Source: Undibacterium hunanense
GTDB taxonomy: Bacteria; Pseudomonadota; Gammaproteobacteria; Burkholderiales; Burkholderiaceae_D
Assembly: GCF_014284335.1 (NCBI RefSeq)
Contig: NZ_JACOGF010000003.1
Coordinates: 248,001-312,000, forward strand
DNA length: 64,000 nt
Direction of reading: 5' to 3'
Shown in pieces: positions 58,952 to 64,000 of the stretch (the stretch's first letter is position 1; each line of letters begins with the position of its first letter). The position numbers and the translations under genes were made by a program. The notes beneath the pieces were generated by a model. It did no database searches, was not told the DNA's origin, and saw only the letters and a program-made list of their open reading frames with translations.

Positions 58952-60820
58952 TCAGCCGCCCACCTTCTCGACCACTGGCGGGTACAGCATTGCTGGCTGA
59001 GTTTGCTGCGTTGGCACAGGCTGCTGCAAGGCCGGTTGCTGTCCAGGCAAGCCATCACGTCCACGCAAGCTGGCATCGGTGCCGGCATCAAATTCAATGT
59101 CACCTGACGCGCCCAAAGGCTGATTGCGAATGACCCTTGGTGTAATCGAAAGGACAATTTCCGTCTTGGTTCTTTCTGTACCGCGATTGCCAAACAGACG
59201 ATCCAGCACCGGTAGCTCACCCAGACCAGGCACCGCATTTACAGAACGCTTGTCGTTATCACTGATCAGGCCAGCCAGCACCTGGTTTTCACCATCACGC
59301 AAACGCAGGACCGTGGTGGCATTGCGGGCACCGATGCGGTAGCCATATGGCTGATTATTGTTATCGTAAATGGTACCGAGAATGCTGCTGACTTCCAGAT
59401 TCAGTTTGATCGAAATCTCGTCATCAAGATACACCACAGGTTCCGCTTCCAGCTTCAGGCCGACATCAAGGTAATTCACCGATTGCGATGTCACCCCGGT
59501 CGCCGTCACATTGGAAGATATACTAGGTACCCGTTCACCTACCTTGATCAGCGCTTTTTCCCTGCTTTTGATACGTATGCGGGGATTCGCCAGTACGCTG
59601 ATGTTTTCACGATTGACGGTGGCAGACAGTTTCATCGCATCCACCGTTGCCAATACACTGCGCGAATTGATATGCATCAAATCATGCAGGGTAAAAGCGC
59701 CACTGTTGATGCTGCCATCTTCACCCAGGTTCGATTTGGCCAGCGGGCTCAAGCCAATGTTTCCTGGCCATTTAACCCCCAGCGCTTCCAGGTCGCTGCG
59801 TTGCACTTCCAGTATTTCCACTTCCAGCATCACTTCTGGCTCGGCCACATCATGCAGCGCCACCAGTTTGGCCGCCATGCGTATGGTTTCCGGGGTATCA
59901 CGTATGACCAGCATATTCAGCTTTTCATCTACCACCAGATCACGGGTCTTCAGTAATGTTCTCAGACTATTCGCCACCAGTTTGGCCTCGGCATTGGCAA
60001 TTTTAAAACTGCGTATACTTAGCTGCTGATAACTGCGCTGTTTGGCCTGGTCACTGGGATAAATCAGGACCGTACGCTCATCGACGACACGCTGTTCCAG
60101 TTGCACGCTCATCAGCAGGTTACGCAATGCCAGTTCTACCGTGGTATCCCGTAAATCCAGATTGACGCGTAAATCGGCAGGCACATCCCGGTCAAGCGTG
60201 AAATTGATACCCGATGAATGCGACATCGCTTCCAGCACCGCTCTCACCGGAGCATCCCGGAACTGCAGGCTCAAGCGCTTCTGGAATGCCGTACTCAGCA
60301 CCGCATTCTGCATGCGCACTTCCGGTTCGCCGATTTTTCGCTGTAACTGCAAGCCTTTGGCATGACGTGGAAATTCTGTCAGGAAGGCATGCAATTCCTT
60401 GCGCGCCTCATCCGGCTTGCCGGCATCCCATAATTCATTGACATTCTTCAGTAATCTGGATTGATACTGGCTGGCAGCCAGTGTGCGCACACCCAGCATG
60501 GCCTGTTCGACCTCACCAAGTGCCGCAGCCTGCCGATAGGCAGACTGGGCGTCATCCCAGGCTTCGCGCCGCACATCCTGTGTCGCCTTGTTCAGCAATT
60601 GGGTCGCCAACTGACGCCGGGCATTGACCAGCAAAACACGGGCTTCAACATGATTTGGTGTTTGCTTCAACAGATCTTCCAGTTGCGCAATGCCCTCCTC
60701 CAGTTTACCGGCATCCAGCAAGGCACGAATTTCTGTTGGTTTTGTCTGGACCGTAGTCGCGCAGGCCGCAAGACCCAGCAATCCCCATATCAACAACGCA
60801 TTTCTCGCCATTCGTTTCAT
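58952..60820 (-). CDS. Secretin (GspD/MshL-like outer membrane channel), lipoprotein
   Basis: The 622-residue protein has a lipoprotein signal ([10 protein letters not shown]), then a TPR-like helical repeat region (about 20-160). A secretin N0/STN-type domain ([33 protein letters not shown]), an N1 repeat ([32 protein letters not shown]) and the secretin barrel ([39 protein letters not shown]) follow. It forms the outer membrane pore. The TPR extension is more like type IV pilus/MSHA secretins than classical GspD. It overlaps the upstream gene by 4 bases (ATGA). Confidence 0.92.
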   Translation of the reverse strand: MKRMARNALLIWGLLGLAACATTVQTKPTEIRALLDAGKLEEGIAQLEDLLKQTPNHVEARVLLVNARRQLATQLLNKATQDVRREAWDDAQSAYRQAAALGEVEQAMLGVRTLAASQYQSRLLKNVNELWDAGKPDEARKELHAFLTEFPRHAKGLQLQRKIGEPEVRMQNAVLSTAFQKRLSLQFRDAPVRAVLEAMSHSSGINFTLDRDVPADLRVNLDLRDTTVELALRNLLMSVQLEQRVVDERTVLIYPSDQAKQRSYQQLSIRSFKIANAEAKLVANSLRTLLKTRDLVVDEKLNMLVIRDTPETIRMAAKLVALHDVAEPEVMLEVEILEVQRSDLEALGVKWPGNIGLSPLAKSNLGEDGSINSGAFTLHDLMHINSRSVLATVDAMKLSATVNRENISVLANPRIRIKSREKALIKVGERVPSISSNVTATGVTSQSVNYLDVGLKLEAEPVVYLDDEISIKLNLEVSSILGTIYDNNNQPYGYRIGARNATTVLRLRDGENQVLAGLISDNDKRSVNAVPGLGELPVLDRLFGNRGTERTKTEIVLSITPRVIRNQPLGASGDIEFDAGTDASLRGRDGLPGQQPALQQPVPTQQTQPAMLYPPVVEKVGG

Positions 60821-61290
60821 TGATTCACCCTGAAGCCGATCCGGATTTCCTGACCAGACTGATTGTCTCTGATAAGCACGCTGTCTTTTTGCAAGTCCAT
60901 TACGCGATAACGCTTTTCGAACACTGCCCCCGCACGGGCGATCAATACTTCACCATTGCGCATCAAAAAAGCTTCGCGCCTGCCATTTTCTTCTTTGAAA
61001 CCAAGCAAACCAAACTCCTGCTCCAACGCGTCATTTTTTCCATCTATAACATTGCCTTGGGCCTGTTGATGCACTGCCGGGATGGCATGATCGGTAAACA
61101 GATCCGGAACAGCCACATCTGCCACATCCATCTGCCCTCCCGCTTTTATTTCAGGTGTGGCAAGTGGCATGCGTCTTGACGGGCGGCTTGGCTCGACCTC
61201 CGCAACAACCGAAGGTGACGGTCTGTCCACCACCATCAGCACTCCAATACCTGCCAGTATTGCCAGCATCAGCGCCAGTCTTTTTGACAT
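60817..61290 (-). CDS. PilP/GspC-like periplasmic assembly protein
   Basis: The 157-residue protein has one N-terminal membrane segment (LALMLAILAGIGVLMVV), then a flexible Pro-rich linker. A small beta-domain at about 90-157 (FGLLGFKEENGRREAFLMRNGEVLIARAGAVFEKRYRVMDL) resembles the HR domain of GspC/PilP. This domain contacts the secretin N-domains. The family is inferred from position and architecture. It overlaps the upstream stop by one base (TGATG). Confidence 0.7.
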   Translation of the reverse strand: MSKRLALMLAILAGIGVLMVVDRPSPSVVAEVEPSRPSRRMPLATPEIKAGGQMDVADVAVPDLFTDHAIPAVHQQAQGNVIDGKNDALEQEFGLLGFKEENGRREAFLMRNGEVLIARAGAVFEKRYRVMDLQKDSVLIRDNQSGQEIRIGFRVNQ

Positions 61291-61847
61291 CAGCCGCCTC
61301 CTTCAACTGGCACATCATTCGGCTTTTCCACTTCAAACCAGATGGAAAATGACAACCGCGCCTCAACCCCTGCGTCACCACCACGCAGGACCACCTCATC
61401 TAGGGACGACCCCGGAATATTCCGGGCAGCCCGGATAAATTGGCGTATCTGCGGATAGCTGGCAGTCACTGGTAATTGCAGTTGCCAGCGCCCTATATGT
61501 CCATTTTCATGCCGCTTGTAATCAGCCTGCGCGATGGTCAAACCATGTTTTTTCGCCAGCAGCAAAATGCCTTGCACACCTTCATTTGCTATCACTTCCA
61601 AAGGCAGATTCAAGGCATTCCTGACTTGCACCGGCTTTCCTTCGTCTGCGCTATCCAACTGCACTGACAGTTCCTGCAACTCTGACTGTATATGTGCCTT
61701 CTGCACCGGCAGCCATACCAGCCACAACAACAGACTCGATAAAAAGACTGCCGCACCAGTCAATGGCCACCAGCCATAGCGCAACACAAAAATATCCAGA
61801 TGCCAGCGCCAATCAACAAATCCAGCAAATCCACCAAATCGCTTCAT
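61290..61847 (-). CDS. PilO/GspM-like inner membrane assembly protein
   Basis: The 185-residue protein has one membrane helix (WWPLTGAAVFLSSLLLWLVWLP), a short coiled coil, and a ferredoxin-like domain (QGILLLAKKHGLTIAQADY, ASYPQIRQFIRAARNIPGSSLDEVVLRGG). This is the PilO/GspM/MshJ pattern. It works with the PilN- and PilM-like proteins as an inner membrane platform. ATGA overlaps the upstream gene. Confidence 0.8.
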   Translation of the reverse strand: MKRFGGFAGFVDWRWHLDIFVLRYGWWPLTGAAVFLSSLLLWLVWLPVQKAHIQSELQELSVQLDSADEGKPVQVRNALNLPLEVIANEGVQGILLLAKKHGLTIAQADYKRHENGHIGRWQLQLPVTASYPQIRQFIRAARNIPGSSLDEVVLRGGDAGVEARLSFSIWFEVEKPNDVPVEGGG

Positions 61848-62404
61848 GATGCTTCCCTGACCTCTGCAACAGGCAGGCGATACGGCTCCGCCAGGATGGC
61901 CTCAAAATGAAAATTCACCCTTGTTTCCTGGGTTTCATGACGCAACAGATTCACCCTCAAAAAGACCGGGCTTTTCTGCAATTCGCGCAGATATGCCTGC
62001 ATGGCTAGCACATCGCCAACATGTGCCTGTACCCTGACCACACCACGCGTAAGCTCCGGTTCAAATGCATCCAAACCGGCACCGGGTGCGGCTTCAAATG
62101 CCTGAAAGATTGCTTCCCAACGCAGGTTCCGCAAAAATTCTGACTGGCGCAATAACAAGGTCTCGTCATTGCCAGGCTGCTTGCGTACCTGATCAAGCTC
62201 CGCCCCCTGACCAGACTGCATCTGTGCGTGCTGTTCATCCAGACGGACACGCTCACCCTGCATGCCTTGCCAACCATGCCAGATCAGAATGGCCACACAT
62301 AAAGCCAGCGACATCAATAAAAGAAAAGCCTGCACACCACGATTCCGCATATCCCAACGCCAAGGATTATTGTTCTCTGCAAAGTCGATTTGCACAGGTC
62401 TCAT
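61844..62404 (-). CDS. PilN/GspL C-terminal-like inner membrane assembly protein
   Basis: The product has 186 residues from the ATG at 62404; the longer in-frame extension overlaps the upstream gene and is not used. The short cytoplasmic N-terminus MRPVQIDFAENN is followed by one membrane helix (AFLLLMSLALCVAILIWHG), a coiled coil, and a ferredoxin-like periplasmic domain. The N-terminal IDF-x-x-N motif is the PilN hook that binds PilM. ATGA overlaps the upstream gene. Confidence 0.8.
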   Translation of the reverse strand: MRPVQIDFAENNNPWRWDMRNRGVQAFLLLMSLALCVAILIWHGWQGMQGERVRLDEQHAQMQSGQGAELDQVRKQPGNDETLLLRQSEFLRNLRWEAIFQAFEAAPGAGLDAFEPELTRGVVRVQAHVGDVLAMQAYLRELQKSPVFLRVNLLRHETQETRVNFHFEAILAEPYRLPVAEVREAS

Positions 62405-63063
62405 GCCGCAACTTCCCTTGGCAGCCAATGCAGCGGCCTGGCATCGCCGCTCCAGAATCTTTCTGTGGGCAATGGTGCCCCGAGTCTGAGCAACTCCAGT
62501 GACAGCAGGGCATCCACATCCGCACAGCGCAATTGGCGTACCAGCCGCAATACACCTTCCTGCCAATACAGCAAAGTACTAACACCATCCCGCACAAAAC
62601 ACCAGGCACCGGTTGGTGGCAAGCTTGCACATTGTTGTCGCCACATCACTACCAGTTGCGGCTGCAGACTGCGTAGCGCATACGCCTCCAGGGCCTGCAG
62701 CAGGTTACGCGGCAATGCACAGGCCAGCATCGGCTCTCCCTTGTGCCAGTCCGCCTGTATCGTCCATTCAGCCGCCGGTTGTCCATACAAGTTCTCGAAG
62801 CGGGCATTCAACAACAGAAAAGAATCATCCAGGCTGACAATTTCATCGGGCAGTTCCATTAAAAAATAACGTACCCAGCAATCTGCGACAACGACTACCA
62901 AAGCAGCCTTTGTTGTCAGCAGGCCATGTAGTTCTTCACGCAAGGCTTGCCAGTCACCCGGCTTTGCAGTCAGTTTTTGTGGTGGACTGCCATCGGCACG
63001 AGCCAAGGATATTTCCTGCCCACCGATGTTTAAATAATTTTTTTCAACCCGCCAAAGTGACAC
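62401..63063 (-). CDS. PilM/GspL-N/MshI-like cytoplasmic platform protein
   Basis: The product has 220 residues from a GTG at 63063. It has an actin-like cytoplasmic fold only partly recognisable (ALVVVVADCWVRYFLMELPDEI, SLDDSFLLLNARFENLYG, WCFVRDGVSTLLYW). The gene sits between the ATPase and PilN-like genes, as in pilM-N-O-P and mshI-J-K orders. It has no signal peptide. It overlaps the end of the ATPase gene by 20 bases. Confidence 0.72.
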   Translation of the reverse strand: MSLWRVEKNYLNIGGQEISLARADGSPPQKLTAKPGDWQALREELHGLLTTKAALVVVVADCWVRYFLMELPDEIVSLDDSFLLLNARFENLYGQPAAEWTIQADWHKGEPMLACALPRNLLQALEAYALRSLQPQLVVMWRQQCASLPPTGAWCFVRDGVSTLLYWQEGVLRLVRQLRCADVDALLSLELLRLGAPLPTERFWSGDARPLHWLPREVAA

Positions 63064-64000
63064 GCTTCACCTCCTCTAATGTAGTTTGACCATTGGCGAC
63101 CAGTTTCAATGCATCTTCAAACAGGCTGCGCATGCCACTGGCACGTGCCATTTCCTTGATTTGCCGTAAAGGCCTGCGCTCTATCACCAGTTCGGCCAAC
63201 GCATCATCCAGTGTCAATATTTCTGCCACTGCGCGACGACCGCGATAACCTGTACCCCGGCAATCACCGCAACCTGTCCCGCGCCTGAAATGGTAATTTT
63301 TCACCATGGATCGATCCAGCCCGCTGCGCAGCAATTCCTCGTCATCAGGTTCATAACTGCTACTGCAATGATTGCAATTGAGTCTGACCAGGCGCTGTGC
63401 GATGACACCATTAAGCGAAGAGACGAACGAATACGGATCTATTCCCATATGGGCAAAACGGCCAAACACATCAAACACGCTATTGGCATGTACGGTGGAC
63501 AAGACCAGGTGCCCGGTCAGCGCTGACTGTACGGCTATTTCACCGGTTTCCTGGTCACGAATTTCTCCGACCATGATAATGTCAGGGTCATGTCGCAATA
63601 TGGAACGCAGGCCGCGTGCAAACGACAAGCCTTTTTTGTCATTCACAGGTATCTGCAAGATGCCTGACAAATGATATTCAACCGGATCTTCTATCGTGAT
63701 GATTTTTGCCCGACCCGTATTGATTTCAGTCATCGCGCCATACAAAGTCGTGGTCTTGCCAGATCCGGTTGGCCCGGTCACCAGCACCATGCCATAGGGT
63801 TCTGCCACCAGACGCCGTATGGTCGCCAGGTGGTCATCGGCAAAACCCGATGCATCCAGCGTCAGGCCACCATGCGCACTGACCATGGCCTGCTTGTCCA
63901 GTATCCGTATCACCGCATCTTCACCATGCACACTGGGCATGATGGATACCCGCAAATCGATCTCGCGCCCTTGCGCGGCCACCCTGAAGCTGCCATCTTG
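63044..64000 (-). CDS. gspE: T2SS/type IV pilus assembly ATPase (GspE/PilB-like), N-terminal part outside window
   Basis: At least 318 C-terminal residues are visible; the frame stays open to the window edge. Walker A is GPTGSGKTTT, the Asp box is TIEDPVEY, Walker B lies in DPDIIMVGEIRDQETGEIA, and the His box is LSTVHANS. A CxxC pair (LNCNHC) and a second (TGCGDC) form the zinc-binding CM domain typical of GspE/PilB. It powers pseudopilus assembly from the inner membrane. It is the upstream gene of the operon as seen here; GspF may lie beyond the window. Confidence 0.93.
   Translation of the reverse strand, partial: QDGSFRVAAQGREIDLRVSIMPSVHGEDAVIRILDKQAMVSAHGGLTLDASGFADDHLATIRRLVAEPYGMVLVTGPTGSGKTTTLYGAMTEINTGRAKIITIEDPVEYHLSGILQIPVNDKKGLSFARGLRSILRHDPDIIMVGEIRDQETGEIAVQSALTGHLVLSTVHANSVFDVFGRFAHMGIDPYSFVSSLNGVIAQRLVRLNCNHCSSSYEPDDEELLRSGLDRSMVKNYHFRRGTGCGDCRGTGYRGRRAVAEILTLDDALAELVIERRPLRQIKEMARASGMRSLFEDALKLVANGQTTLEEVKRVTLAG

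Overview
The window looks like a chromosome segment of a moderate-GC betaproteobacterium. Regulator, transporter and secretion genes resemble Burkholderiales, and Oxalobacteraceae (for example an Undibacterium-like organism) is my best guess. This is inferred from protein style and gene content, because no rRNA or other taxonomic marker is present. I saw no tRNA, rRNA, CRISPR array or transposase.

Layout. (1) 1-6128: a glycerol-phosphate/ether-lipid type oxidoreductase pair (GlpD-like, edge-truncated, and an alkyl-DHAP-synthase-like FAD enzyme) with a divergent AraC regulator. Then come an XRE regulator, two small hypothetical genes and a SAM methyltransferase. (2) 6520-33664: a complete, one-direction 27 kb gene set for an extracellular contractile injection system (eCIS, Afp/PVC/AlgoCIS-like). 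It has a DUF4255 cap protein, sheath, two tubes, a DUF5908 peptide, a LysM tube-adaptor, VgrG-like spike, PAAR tip, gp25, a J-like baseplate protein, a fibre-like protein, a second large baseplate protein, a 2496-residue tape-measure-family protein and an AAA+ ATPase. The last gene encodes a 1120-residue exported, membrane-anchored protein with a GH18-like domain whose catalytic motif appears degraded. (3) 33762-40021: an Rrf2 regulator, a LivJ-type binding protein, a GcvA-type LysR regulator, and a PuuD-DadA-ornithine cyclodeaminase operon. Two copies of one palindrome link the binding protein to that operon. (4) 40231-46323: a GntR/FadR regulator, a sulfatase, a YeiH-type transporter with divergent LysR, and an esterase lipoprotein. 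(5) 46414-57377: a pectin-utilisation island with GH105, DUF4861, two PL1 pectate lyases, one PL3 pectate lyase and a TonB-dependent receptor. It carries arrays of TTGG-N5-CCAA operators and the stub of a GntR regulator. (6) 54621-64000: a type II secretion/type IV pilus-like operon on the minus strand (GspE, PilM/N/O/P-like proteins, secretin, two pseudopilins). A further pseudopilin-like gene on the plus strand is separated from it by pectate lyase genes.

How the parts fit. The eCIS genes are closely spaced and probably form one transcript starting in the AT-rich region 6129-6519, which carries two palindromes, and ending at a 14-bp hairpin at 33691-33724. No obvious toxin gene lies inside or beside the cluster. 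In the pectin island, exported lyases would cut pectin, the receptor would import oligogalacturonides, and GH105 would remove unsaturated ends. The adjacent T2SS-like operon is a plausible exporter for the lyases, but that is inference from neighbourhood.
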